A stretch of 64,000 nt of DNA from Oehlia diaphana (lineage: Eukaryota > Glomeromycota > Glomeromycetes > Glomerales > Glomeraceae), in NCBI GenBank assembly GCA_003833135.1, contig QZLH01000382.1:33803-97802 (forward strand). Reading direction: 5' to 3'. This document shows positions 33,680-46,539 of this stretch, in pieces. The first letter of the stretch is position 1; every line of letters begins with the position of its first letter. The translations under genes were made by a program, and so were the position numbers. The notes under the pieces were generated by a model. It ran no database searches, had not been told where the DNA came from, and saw nothing but the letters and a program-made list of their open reading frames with translations.

Positions 33680-36489
33680 TCAACTATTAAGTATCTTTTT
33701 TATTTGCGGACTATTTGGTAAGTCTCTTATATATCGTATTTGTGGTAGAGTTGTTTCACTTTGGCAACCTCGGGAATTGTAATCCTCAGCAATTTTGCAG
33801 ATGCGTTCCTAACAATCAGAATATAAACAAAATATGTTGTTAGCTGTTTCATTGCAAACTTGAAAATGAAATATGTAGTATATATGTACCTCTAATGCTT
33901 TAATGTGGCGGATATTCGACTCCATTAAAGGAATGGTCGTTTTATCCTTGGTTAATCGTGTAGTTAAAAACGGCCATGAACGATAAAGTCCATCGTACCT
34001 TAGATCCATTATATGTGATTCTACCAAATCTCCTGAAGGCATTGTTAATATATTTAATTGAAGTTGAATCAAGTTTTACCGATTACAAGCAAACATACCT
34101 TGATTTGTTAGCAAAACCGTTTCGTCTGGTCCACCTTTCGTTCTTAATAATTGATTGATTGACTTTCGCGCTCTCAACTGTACCTTCAACTTGTCCTTTT
34201 GTCCTTGGAGAGGTGTGAATCCGGATGGCTTTATCTCCGAATTCAAGATAGGAATATCGTTAACCAGGCACGAAAAATCAGGCCTTGTCGCCGAACCGCT
34301 AGTAGTACGATTCAGTCGAATAACGTATTCTTCGCGTGAATCAGTGAAAAACAATGGACGGATGATTGGATGTAGCAACTTGAAGCAGTGCTCATCCTCT
34401 GAAGTTTTTGTTGGAGCAACTTTAGGAACACTGCTACACCTGTTATATATGAAATAAAAAGTTAAGTCAGATCCGATCTCAGTATTATATATGTTATGCC
34501 AGTTATGGGATAAAAACTTACATGTCATTAAATATTCGAGAGACCACCCGCCCGATTTCGGAATCTCCCAAGGATAAAAAAGGGGCCTTGCCTTCCATGA
34601 ATTCGGCCAAAGAATTCCGTAAAGAGAAACATACATCCGATGGCAGTACCGGTTCAGTTATAACATAGGGATTCTCACGTGTAATCATCCGCCATTCCCG
34701 AATGGTGAAAATATGATCAGGGTAGGGGCAAGGCGAATTTAAGACAATTACGGAAGACAATGCCCTATCAAGCATAAATAGAAATCGTTAGCATGACACA
34801 TTATCCAGTAAAATCATTACATGACCAAAAATACTTACAACACTTCATGAATATCACCCCATTTTAGTCCATCAGTCTTCGCTTTCTCGAGGGTTTCTAT
34901 TTGATATTTTCTAAATCTTTGCGATACATTTATGGTACCGACTTCCCACTAAAAACGGATGTAAACTGTTGAGATATGCAGAATAAAAGCACCGGAATCT
35001 TGACATGTACCTCATTTGATTGTTCCCGTAACAATTCTTTTTCAATGCTTGTAAAATCAAGCTTTATTTCTTCGTCACCCTCGGGCCCTAAATCAGAAGA
35101 GGAAGACTGCTCAGAAGAATTATTATTCCGAGTACTTGTCTCCGAAGCATTTTTTGATTTCCTAGTATTTTCTTTTGAAGCAACTCTCGTAACTTTTTTC
35201 GCCTAAATTTAGAAAAACACATAAGCTTTTACCTTTTTATGTGTTTCCAATTCAATTCCTTCATTTAATACTTTTTGTGAGTGTAAATAACTAATAAGCT
35301 GTTCATAAAAAAAGTATTAGGCGAGTAAATATAAGCTTATATAAATCCCTGAGTTTGAAGCTATTAATGTCGATAATTAAACAATGTGAATACCATACCT
35401 CGCCTTCCTCGTTGAGAATATTCTTTTCATCCAATTTCAGACGTTTCATAATCGCATTTTGTTTAGTGGCGCTTTGAAAAAAACTATCGATCTCATCCTA
35501 CAAAAATGCAAAAATTTAATGTAAAAAATATAAACTATTGCGAAAACACTAAGAGAATCCTTTGAAGAGCGGTTGTTACCTTTTCTATGGGTGATGCTAA
35601 TGCATCTGTATCGTCCTTGCCAGTATCATCATTGATAGCTTTTCTCTTGGAATTCTTCCTATCCGATAAAATACCCAACTTTATCTGGTTCAAGATAACT
35701 TGAGCCTCATTTCCGGCTAAAGATTGATCCAAACCAAATTGTATCTGCAAATAGTAAGAAACTGTTAGTATAGTTCATATGCACCGATATTCAAGTTAAA
35801 AATACCTCGGCTTGATCCATTTTCCTATTCAATAACTGTTCGTCTTTCTCAACTTTCTCGAGCTCAACGTTGCTCCAGAAAGAATTAGTAGATTCCCATT
35901 GAGTCTGACACTTAAAAAGCAGAAATAAATTAAAATCTAATAAAACTTGTTTCAATACAATTAAAAGGTGAGACATTTAGGAACTGCGAATGAACGAGTT
36001 GTTCTTGACAACGAGACGAGTTGTCTCTGGCCTTCACGCAGATTTAAATAAAGCCCACCGGAGGAAGTTTCATAACTAGTCTCCATAGTTAACCTAACGC
36101 GTTGTAAGGTTACTTAGGCGGTTGTTTTGACAGCGTCCAACTTTATTTCTATTCCCTCACCGCTTTGTGTCAATAACGATCTTAAATATACTAACGCTTA
36201 GCGCTCTTTTGAGGATGAAGGCCGCCTCTCTCCAATTTTCATCTGCATTTTCTGCAACGTATGAAACGAACTTTGATACAAGAGTATGCTCGACCTTCTT
36301 ATTGAACGAGAAATCATCTTTTGTCTTGCGGAACTTTAGGATGGAGAGAAGGGAGAAATCTTCGGGAACCAAATCATTTTCCCATCCTTTAAACTGTAAC
36401 AGAAAAGATAGAAGACAATAAAACTCCCTAACAGCAAATGTACCTTAACTTTATTAAAAACTTACCAATTTGTCGAGATTAACAGGCAT
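33680..36489 (-). CDS. Twelve-exon gene, ~630-residue protein with PD-(D/E)XK-like motif
   Basis: Probably an intact gene of unknown role. Exons (high to low): 36489-36466, 36393-36161, 36093-35985, 35910-35806, 35744-35580, 35497-35399, 35202-35011, 34948-34839, 34764-34522, 34439-34099, 34032-33890, 33808-33680. All have GT/AG borders and phases join to 1893 nt ending in TGA. Exon 3 is the least certain. The N-terminal half is helical and charged (VEKDEQLLNRKMDQAE, then GNEAQVILNQIKLGILSD). Residues ~246-309 are a basic then Ser/acidic linker. A globular C-terminal half holds RPDFSCLVNDIPILNSEIKP at ~479-498: PD followed 14 residues later by ExK, as in PD-(D/E)XK nucleases, with a Lys/Gln-rich helix after it. 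Nuclease activity is inference. It is less AT-rich than its flanks. It may be a host gene or a domesticated or element-borne nuclease. A TATA-like CAATATAAAGT lies ~30 bases before the ATG. Confidence 0.8.
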
Positions 36490-38299
36490 ATGGTGGTTTT
36501 ATTCAGTTTACTTTATATTGGTTCAGGTAGAAAATATAAAAGAGTAACGCGACTTGATAATTCGATCATGTGCCGATAAGAACCATCTGAGTTCATTGTG
36601 TTACTCTTGATTTACATCTCGCATAACCCGACGATTGTTTTCTTCAATACATAATGCTGGGAATACATTACATTCTGGCTATTTTTCCTTTGCGTTTCCT
36701 ATTAGTTTAACGAATTCTAATAAACTTCTAATTTATGACTCAATTCGATCAGAATCATTTCTAACGGGACAGGATTTTAGAGTGATTCAAAAGGCTTTGA
36801 TACGCTCTTGGCTTTCTGGAAGCTTATCTATAATATCTTATACTTGGGATGGAACACTATAATGTAACCGGAAATATAAATTAACTGAAAAAAATGGGTA
36901 GCGGTAAAATATGTTTGGAATATGTTGAGTAGTATAAATATGATATTCAGTCGAGTGAGTCGACCACTTGACCCCCTATATAGTCACACCCTTCAGGACT
37001 AAAAAAAATTGGTGTGGTTATAAAAATTCTACATGGTAGGTTTTTTTTTTGTCCGGAGCGAATATATGTCTACGCATTATGAAAAAAATTGATCACGTGA
37101 ATTTCTCTGTCCGCCACGTGATTGTCACCCAATAAAAATTGCAATTTTAGTTCTTATTAGAGTCAAGCTTGCCAATGCACCATGTGACCATGCAGATCAT
37201 TTACAAATTAGTTTAAATTTTATGTGTTAAAATTAATGTTTATAGTTGAAATACTTGATACTAAAATTCTTTTGAAATAAACCAAAAAAATAACATTATT
37301 TGATTATAAAAAAGCTGTAAATAAGGCTATTATCTAATCTACTAATACTGCTAAATAAGTAAAAAAATCATCTTAGTTGTAAAACTCAAGGAATTTAGGA
37401 TAAATATTTATATAATATCTAATTATATTTTTATTCAAATAGTCAATACCTTTGCTAAAAAAATTTAAATTTATAATTTATATTGAATTATGTTAATCTT
37501 TTTACAAAAACAAAGTCTTCATTTTTGTGCACTAAATTAAGGATTAGTAAATTTAATTAAATGAGGTTTTTTCCATTTTATTATCCAGAGCGAAGCAAAG
37601 AACTATATATGTTTTTGAAGAACTATGTCAAATAGTGTCATGTGATGATATCTAGTGGTTGTTTGCATGCATCACGTCATTGAAATTTTGTGCTACATCA
37701 GATGAAAGTAAATTTGTGTTACATCAGATAAAGGTTTATTTATAACTTTTTTTTTGTTCCAGATTTATAACAGTTTCCATTTTCTAGTATTTTATAATTT
37801 CTATAGATTGAAGAATAAGGTAAATGAAATTAATAATGATAAAATACAATCAAAATTGATTAATATGATTAATATTAATTTTAGATGTATTAAGAAAACT
37901 GAATCTTTAAACTTAACTACTTTCTAGTAGTTTATATAGTATAAATTACTTAATAAAATATATTTATAGTAAAAAAAAATATTTTTTATTTATATTATAA
38001 TTAATTATTTCTTATTATAGAATTTACATCCATTGTCTACTATTATGAATAAACCTTTTAAACTAAAAACTGATATTAAAAAAGGAAAATACTAATATTA
38101 TACCAATATTTTTTATGTGAAAAAATTACAAAGAAAGATTTACTATTTCATACAAAACTAGTATCTAATATAATACCTTATTATTAAAAAAATCAGATTG
38201 ATAAACTTATAACAAAGCTGTTAAATTCAATCTTTATACCAATATACATTTTGAAAAATATAAGGTATATAATAAATTAAAAAACTTATGTAATTAAGA
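36490..38299. other. Intergenic, no gene recognised
   Basis: Contains two related GTCCGGAGCGAA / ATCCAGAGCGAAGCAAAG motifs (37050 and 37585), each followed by CACGTGA or CATGTGA elements, suggesting diverged copies of a small repeat. The rest is AT-rich with stops in all frames. Confidence 0.45.
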
Positions 38300-39499
38300 A
38301 GAAAAGTTACTTTTAAGCAGTATTGTACATGCATAGAATATTGTTCAGTAATTTTTTATGAATACAGATATTCAAATAATCCATATTTGCATTGTAGTTT
38401 GCGAATTCTGTAAACACAAACAAGCTGTTAATCAATTTTAAAGCTGGAATTAATAAGAAAAAAGCTGGTATTAATGTGAACAAAATGTTTCAGACATGAA
38501 ATTATAGTAAATATTGACTGGACCGACTATCAGTCCAAAACTGTTTAAAATCTGTGTTTATATTCTATAATAATACTACTATCAGGTATTTAACCTATAT
38601 TAGAAAAAGTTCTAAAATGGAATTTATTGATAGAAATATAATAAGAAATTAAATCAGATAATGATCAATAATAATGTGTCTTTTAATAATATTTTATATA
38701 AAAAAAAGGCACTTAGAAATATTTGAGTGTATAATATTACATTATTTTTCTATACTATTTTAAATCTTGCTTAAATATTGTACTTGTAAATAATTTTTAT
38801 TTATTATAACTCTTTGCTTAACTACTTCTTTAATATATTATTAATTCATATACTACTGAAGAGATTGTATGTATTAAGAATAATAAGTTCCTTATAATTA
38901 TTGATAAATTTATTATATTCTTTCCTGTTATAATTATTATTATATTTTTTTGACTAGTTATATTATAAATAAATAAATAAAAATATTTTTTGAATCTGTT
39001 AGATATTTTTAACAGTAATGAAATCTGATCTTTGCAGATTTTCCTAATTAAACTTTCTAATTTAATAGTATGTCATATAGTTTTATCTGCAAATGATAAT
39101 TTATCATATCTTATATTATATCATTTTAAATATTTAATTAATTTAATAGAAAGCTTTATATTCATCATTATTGATATAATACTTATAATATTATTCTAAA
39201 GTTCATTAAATTTACATTTTATTTCTTTATTAGTATTCTTTTTATACCCTAATTATATGTAATTTACAATTAAATTTATTTATTAATTATTAAAAATTCC
39301 ATGCTTCAAATTCTTTATCTAGTATTTTAGTAAAATTTTTCTATTGCATATTGGTTATTTTACTGATGTCCACTATATATTTATTCCAATATTTATGATT
39401 ATCTAAATCTGGATCTTATATTTGTTTTGGTACACAATACTAAAAATTGTTCTTAATGAATCCTGATATATTTAATGTTATTGAAATAATACTATAATG

Positions 39500-40375
39500 A
39501 TTGTTTGTGACTATCTGTAATGATTATACTAAAAATTTTACTGAAATAATATTGGGTTCATGTGTAATTCAGATTTAATTAATCCTTAATTTTGAGATAG
39601 AACCTGATTTATTTTTATTTTATTTTTTATATATAAATAACTTTGCATCCAGATAGAAAAATCAGCAGACATAATAAAGTTCTAACTGCAATAATTTTAT
39701 AAGAAATTGAGATTCTGATTATTTAGTACTGAATGATCAGTCTATTTTATTATTAATTATATCATTAAAATCACCTAATATAATATGTAGTATGATTACA
39801 GTATTATAAACTGATTGGTTATGTCCTTCCATTGTTATTTTAATTTATCAATTAAACTTTTTCTCATATCTTGATTATTAGAAGCAGTATATATTAATCA
39901 GATCTATATTTCTTTCTATATAATAAAAATTTAGCTACTATAATATATAAAAATATATATACTAATAAATAGTAGTATTTTATTTATCTGTTATAGATTA
40001 CAAGTGCTATTTCTGATCCTTTAGTTTTTTGATTATGTTCACTGAAAATTATCAAATAAACCTTTAACTTAATATTCTGATTTATAAAATATTCCTGATA
40101 ATATTTTATATTAGTCTTTGATATAACTATAATATCAATATTATTTTTTTTGATAAATTCTAATAAATTATAAAGTTCTATATAAACAGAATATTAGCTA
40201 TTTTATTTATATTATGTACTGCAATATACAAATCTAAATACATTAAATTTTTTATTTTTTGATTATTTAAACTCCCTTTAATAAATCTTAATCTTTGTTT
40301 TATCAAAAATATATTAATACTACTTTCTTTATCTATTAAAGATTTGACTATTTCCTCTATATTATCTTGATTCTT
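39500..40375 (-). pseudogene. Decayed LINE endonuclease (APE type)
   Basis: The minus strand carries the AP-endonuclease-like domain of a non-LTR retrotransposon in fragments. In order: NQDNIEEIVKSLIDKESSIN and IKQRLRFIKGSLNNQKIKN (N-terminal, ~40373-40250); YIAVHNINKIAN (the NxNG-like opening); NIDIIVISKTNIKYY, where the family Glu of SETN is Lys; KGSEIALVIYN (~40010); IILGDFNDIINNKID with the conserved GDFN (~39770); and LRIN-I-ITHEPNII matching the RIDYIW block (~39580), then a SHK remnant of SDHK (~39515). Numerous stops and shifts separate them. The reverse transcriptase part would lie at 38.3-39.5 kb, but I cannot identify its catalytic motif there. It is ancient and inactive. Confidence 0.75.
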
Positions 40376-42096
40376 TTAAAAATCTTCTTTTTCACACATT
40401 TATTTTTTTATTTCTAAGACACGTTATTGTTATTATTCTGATTACTCTTGAGGAAAATATTTAGAATTTGGCATTGTTTCTTTCCTTTCATTCTTATTGC
40501 ATGTATAATTTTAAAATTCTCATTTATCATCTTATATAATAACTCTTGTTTTTTATTTTTTGTTTAGACCAGCTAAAGAAAAAACTTCTATTAAAAAAAT
40601 AGACATATTATCAGATAAATTAATAAATAATAAAATTATATATTTATTAGAATTTTTTAACTATCATTGGGAGTAATAATCACCAGTGACTGAAATTATA
40701 ATGATCAACTAGCATTAAAAAAATATAGTGCCAGTAAAAATTAATACTTCTGACCAATAGTGATAATTATCTTCAGTGATTTGAAGTAAAAATCTATTTA
40801 TTAATTATATTAAATATTTAATTAAAAAAATATTTTAAAATATTTTTTTAATAATAATTTAATAAAAAACATTTTTAAAATATTTTTTTATTAGTTAATT
40901 TAATTTAAAATATTTCACAACATTTTTTAACAATTTAATAAAAATGCTACAAAAATATTTTTTATTAAATATTTTTTATTAGATATTTAATTAAAAAATA
41001 TTTATTTCACAATATTTTTTTTAACAATTTAATAAAAAATATTTTTAAAAAAAATTTAGTAAATCAGTTTAGTTTTTGGTAATTACTAATATTTTTTTGA
41101 TACTTATAACAGTATACTATACTAATGACATAATAATTTTAAAATAATATTATAAATATATTTTAACATTAATCATAATAAAAAATATAAATTATAAATA
41201 TGAAAATTAAATAATATAATTTTTATAAAATCCAAACAATATATATATAAATCAGATAAAAAATTCAAAATTTACTAAGGTTAATAAGCAAATATTTTTC
41301 ATGTCTGCTAAGCAAACTTTTATCTAATCCATAAATTTTTTACACTGCTAAGCAACTTATTTTATGACATATATATATTAATATATAATTTTTTTTATAA
41401 AATATGTATATAAAAAAAACTAAAAAAATATGCATTAATAAAGCTATTATTATTTTTTTGTAATATTACAACTTATAAATGTTTTTTATTAATATTTTCG
41501 TATATCTGTTCTGTAAATTTAGAGCGTAATTTAGGCACTTTAGTCAAAGGAAACATCCAAAACCTTCTTAAGTAAAGTTGTTCAGCATGTTTGAATCTAC
41601 TTATATATAATTTTTATTATGATTGAATAGATATTTATGGATTTATTTATGTTTTTCATAACGTTACCAATATGTGAAATTTTTATTTTTAAAATTTACT
41701 GTAAAATTTATCAAAAAAATATTTTTAAAAAATTTTCTAAGTAAAAATAAAATAACTTTTATTAATTATTATAAAAATTATAGTGTAAATTATAAAAAAA
41801 CAGAAAAACAATTACTTTAAATATAATATACTGTACTTTAGTACAATATATCTTAAATTTTTTATAAATATCTAAAATTATCATTATAGTAATGTAACTG
41901 ATGTCAAAAAAAATTAATAATCATTTTCATGATGCTTAAAAATAAATTAAAAGCTTTATTGTAATTTTTATTTTTTATCTTTAATATTTTCAATTGGCAC
42001 ATTAATTAAATAAAATCCTTTGAAGAAACAGTAATTTAGTTATCAATTTAATTGTTAATACTATTATTTTTAATATTATTACCATTTAATAATAAT
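40376..42096. other. AT desert with AAATATTTTTTATTA-type tandem stretch
   Basis: From 40800 to 41060 a loose tandem of AAAATATTTTTTTATTA / TTTAATAAAAAATATTTTT units occurs. No gene was recognised. It extends to the 3' end of the channel pseudogene. Confidence 0.5.
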
Positions 42097-43964
42097 TTAC
42101 TTTTTCTCCTTTAATCTTTTATTTCGTTCTTCTACTGCTGACTTTTTCAAACTATCGATGATAGTTGGACCAATAGACTGTGCACCTTCAATCTTTTTAA
42201 TAAAACTAAAAGGATCGAATTGTTGATTAGGTATATTATGTTGTTGTGTAAGGTCTTCATTTGTTTGTTGTATAAGATCTTCATTTGTTTGTTCTATTTG
42301 CTTCTCTGGTTTAATATATTGTTTTTCTTTATTATCATGTTCTTCATTATTTTGCTTTTTATTATTATCAATTGTATTAATTAATTTACGAACTTCAGTA
42401 ACAAGGTTATTAATGTCAGTTATTTGCTTTTTAAGTAGATTATTTTGTTGTATAAGCTCTTCTTTTGTATGTTCTTTTTGTTCCACTAGGTTATTATTTT
42501 TGTTTCCTTCATCATCATGTTCTTCATTATTTTGTTTTTTATTATCATTAGTAAGTACTACCAACTCTTCCAATTTCTTACTGATAAATGGTGGATAATC
42601 AAATACAGCTTTATCATTATTAATTGCATTAATTAATTTACGAACTTTTGTAACAGGTATATCATAATAACTAAAATATTTAAATAAAATATATATATTA
42701 ATAAAAAATGTACATACAAAAACTGAGAAATTGTAATATTAATAAATTAAAACTTACATCCAATCTGGAAACCATTTTTTATCACGTCTCCAACATGGAA
42801 ACATATAAAATAATTCAATTTCCATAATAATCTTTTTTTAAATAAAAAATAATAATAATAAAATAAATGTTAGTTAACGAAAAGATTTAATATAATATTA
42901 CCAGATATGACTGGAAAAAAAAAAAAAATTTACCTTTGCTTTTTGAAGTAAAAATTCTTCTTCCTTGTTATATTTTTCAATAGCTATATTTAGCAATCCA
43001 ATAAATAAATTCAAAAGATAAATTACTGTGAAAAATGTAAAGGTAACTAATAAAAGTGTCATTGTGTGATGGTCACGATAAGTCCATGATGATAAAGGTC
43101 CAGAGTCACCTATAATTGTATTAGAAATTATTTAGTATTGTTTAAAAAAAAAAAAAATGGTCTAACAAATAAAATAAATTATTACCGGTAAGGAGTTTAT
43201 ACACGGCTAAAAGAGAAGTTGGGAAGTAGTTAAATAAATTTGTATTTGAATCAGTCTCTTGAATTAATTTTGTTGTATTATTAATAGTTCCATCCGAATT
43301 AATAAAGTCGTATTTAGTTGCTAGGTTTTGTGGATCATTATCATCATTTTCATTGGTTGATTTTAGAATAATGAAAAATGCTTGAGCATAACCAAGTATA
43401 ATAAAAAATAAGAGCATCAAGAATGGAAAAACTTTTTTTGCAACACCAATTATTATGGCAAAATAAATTCCAAATGATTTAATTACTCTGAAAAATAATA
43501 AAAATTTGAAACTTATTAATATAATAGATATTGCTGTAAGCCAAGAAGTTTGGCTTTTATCAATAAACCATATAATTGCGGTTATAATTGGTAAAAGATA
43601 TGACCCTATATCTATTAGTAAAAAAATTAAATCAGGTTATATATATATATATATTATATTTTTTTTTCTTAATGTAAAGCGATTAAAGTAAAAATTAGTA
43701 CTACTTACCAAATAAATTCCATACATCATTAACATAAAGTTTTGGCTTCCAAAAAAATTGACGAATTTCAAAAATTAAAAATATTGAACCAAGTACAATG
43801 GAAATTATAAAAAGTAATTTAAAATAAGAAACGGGAATAAAATTTTGATCTAATGCAGAAGCTAATGAATAACAAACGTAAAAAATTGTAAAAAAGAACC
43901 AATTCAAATAATAATAAATCCATCCAAAAGTTTTCCACTTATAATCAACAATTGCAGCAAAATT

Positions 43965-43967
43965 TCA
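43965..43967 (-). other. In-frame TGA in the channel gene
   Basis: Reads LYNW-TGA-NFAAIVDYKWKT. The frame continues open into the first membrane helix, so this is a single nonsense change, most simply Trp TGG to TGA. Confidence 0.85.
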
Positions 43968-45107
43968 CCAATTATAAAGATGATCACCGTCTATATTACA
44001 AAAGAGAATAGATTTCGGTTCATATATAAATTCATTCCAAGGATTATCGTTATATTCACAAATACGAGGAAAAGGAACTATAAAACTAACTACTTGTGTT
44101 TCTTCTCGTATCCATAATTCTTTTAATTCTTTTAACAATGATGATTTAAACTTAAAATAATTATTATCCATATTTGATTCTTTAATGTAAATATTTTTTG
44201 AATATGAATAAAGTGATGTATTTTTTGAATTTTTAATTTTATTGCAATAAGGAGATAATATAATAGAAGTACTTAAAATATATTTGACTATGAAATCAGG
44301 GTAAGATTCACATAACTTTTTTAAGAATAAACTAATAAAAGTCATGTAAATTTCGGAATAATCTTGAGTTGATTTGATAATTTTATCAATGGCTTGATTA
44401 ACAACATCGTGATAATTTTCTTTAAATACTATATTTAAAATTTCTGTTCCAAATTTTGAAATTGCTATTTCATTATCTATAATACTTATAACTAATTGTT
44501 TAATAAGTTGATAATCAATTTTGTCACTAATTGCCATTTTCAACATTTCTAATCCAGAATTTGATAATGCTACCGTATCATTTACAAAATCTTCAATTAT
44601 TTCCTTCGCATTATTACAGTTTAATCTTGATAATGGTATTAAATATTTTGAATCATTAAATTCACTATTGTAAACATTTATAATAAGTGGCTTGTAATAT
44701 TTATTAATAAAACTTGCATTAAATTTATTTCCATGATCTTTACTGAATTTTTTATAAATACGATCCCATTCATCATTTTGCCAAAAATATTGATGTTTAA
44801 GTCCAAACTCATTTATTGAATAAATATCAATTCCTCTCATATTAATTAGTACCAAATTCTGATCGTTTAATAGTTCATATGAAAGTATATGAGGAACTTT
44901 AATATACTTTATTTCTTTACCAGTTGATTTTCTAAGTGTAATCACATCATTATAATAATCAATATTCGGTATTATATTATCAGTAACAGAATTAAAATTA
45001 TTATGAAGATAAAGTTGACAAAGACCTTCATTATTAATTTTAACGTTATGTTTTAACACAATCTCTTCAGATGATGCAACCTTTTTAATCTCCGCTTGTT
45101 TGGTGAT

Positions 45108-45120
45108 ATTTTCAAAGTAG
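45108..45120 (-). other. -1 frameshift site in the channel gene
   Basis: Upstream frame reads NSIYYTLST. Downstream frame resumes as FENITKQAEIKKVASSEEIV. Two extra bases between frames mean one base is missing around the ACTTTGAAAA sequence. Confidence 0.75.
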
Positions 45121-46539
45121 ATAAAGTATAGTAAATACTATTCCTATAGATGTTCTTGTTTGTTAATTGTTTCAATTCTAACCCATTTTTAATACAGACG
45201 TTACCATTATTTTCAATACAAATTTTTTTGTTTAATTTAGTTATCACACTTTTATTATTAAAATCTTTGGAAATATCAATTTCATAATAAGGTTGATAAG
45301 GATCTAAAAGTTTATGTTCAAGTGAGAAATGTTGATTAATGACCAATCTTTCAGAATTATCTTCCAAAGTTATAAATTCAACTGGAGAATTCTCTTCACC
45401 ATCTACGAAAATAAATTATAATTAGAATTATGATAGAAAAAATTAAAAAATTAAAAAATATTAAAATAATATAAAATATATGTAAATACTAACAATTATA
45501 TTTTAAAATTAACATTCCATTTTCCATTGAAAATATGTAAGTATAATCATTAGCTATCGCAAATAACGTTTGATTTTTATTCATTATTATTGGTTTACGA
45601 TAAAAAGTAGCCTCATCATCTGCTGAAATGTATTGTCTTTCAAAAGTCATATTCGATAAATCAATTTGAATTATTAATGATTTATGATCATTAACAATTA
45701 GAAATAACTTTTCTTTACATATAGAACTATGTAACTTAGTATATTGACCACGTAAACTTTTGGGAAATTTTAGATCATAAATTTGAGAACATTTCCAAGA
45801 ACCTTTATTTTTTGGTTTATTTTCTAAACGGTACTTGTAAATTTTTTTATTAATTAGCGATACTTGAATTAAATCTCCATTAGGAAGAAATCCAATAGTG
45901 TCACGTCCATAATGTCCATTATCTGAATCTACACAATTAACAGTATTTTCTAATTCAAGAAATCCGGTATCACCAGTACGATCACTATTAAAATCAATAA
46001 GCCCTAAAAATTGCAACACAAATTATTATTAATTAAATCATAAAATTAATTTAAATCATAATAAAATACTTACAATGTTTACGATATAAATAAAGTGACA
46101 TGATTTTTTTACTTAGTAGTACAAAATCGTCTAAATATGGTAAGAGATTGTTGAGTGGGACAAGTTTAACATAAACATCAGGTTGCAATTCATTCTGTTT
46201 ATCCTTTTCATCAATGTTAATTGGCCATCCAAGGAATGAATCATAATCATAACTATAAGTAACAACATAATCATCATTTGTACTAGTTTCATTCATATAT
46301 TGAGGAACGAAAATACGGTAAATTGATTTCTTATGGGATTCAATTTTATTCCAAAGATCATCTTTCTTCGGAATTTCTTTTAAAATACGGTAAATTGATT
46401 TCTCGTGGTTTTCATTTTCATCCTCAAGTTCTTTCATATTACCCTTATGTTCTCTTATATCATCTTTATCACCTAAAATTTCTATTGCTATAGTATTATT
46501 ATTCTGAGTTTCAATTTTTTCGCTACTCATGCTACTCAT

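Larger units (their letters stand above)
42097..46539 (-). pseudogene. Propeller plus ion-transport channel gene (TRP-like), two lesions
   Basis: A membrane cation-channel gene of the kind expanded in Glomeromycotina: N-terminal propeller-like region, six-helix ion-transport domain, C-terminal coiled coil. Exons: 46539-46074, 46003-45494, 45402-43709, 43611-43186, 43109-42934, 42831-42758, 42670-42097; all GT/AG, conceptual length ~1306 residues. The N-terminal ~400 residues contain beta-propeller-like segments (NDDYVVTYSYDYDSFLGWPI; GFLPNGDLIQVSLINKKIYK). Helices start near residue 815 (YYLNWFFFTIFYVCYSLA) and continue through IYFAIIIGVAKKVFPFLMLL to a pore-like TGDSGPLSSW (~1032) and the last helix LLLVTFTFFTVIYLLNLFIG. 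The tail (~1115-1306) is Gln/Glu/Asn coiled coil. Lesions: a -1 frameshift near 45115 and TGA at 43965-43967 after LYNW, just before the membrane domain. Everything else is clean, so pseudogenisation is recent or these are base errors. Confidence 0.85.

Noticed and set aside
34155..34457. Plus-strand 100-codon frame inside the nuclease-like gene
   Set aside because: It is antisense to exon 9 of a well-supported spliced gene.
36167..36421. Plus-strand 84-codon frame
   Set aside because: It is antisense to exon 2 of the minus-strand gene, which has matching splice sites and phase.
42413..42598. Plus-strand Cys/Ser-rich 61-codon frame
   Set aside because: It is antisense to the Gln/Glu coiled-coil tail of the channel gene; the composition is a mirror effect.
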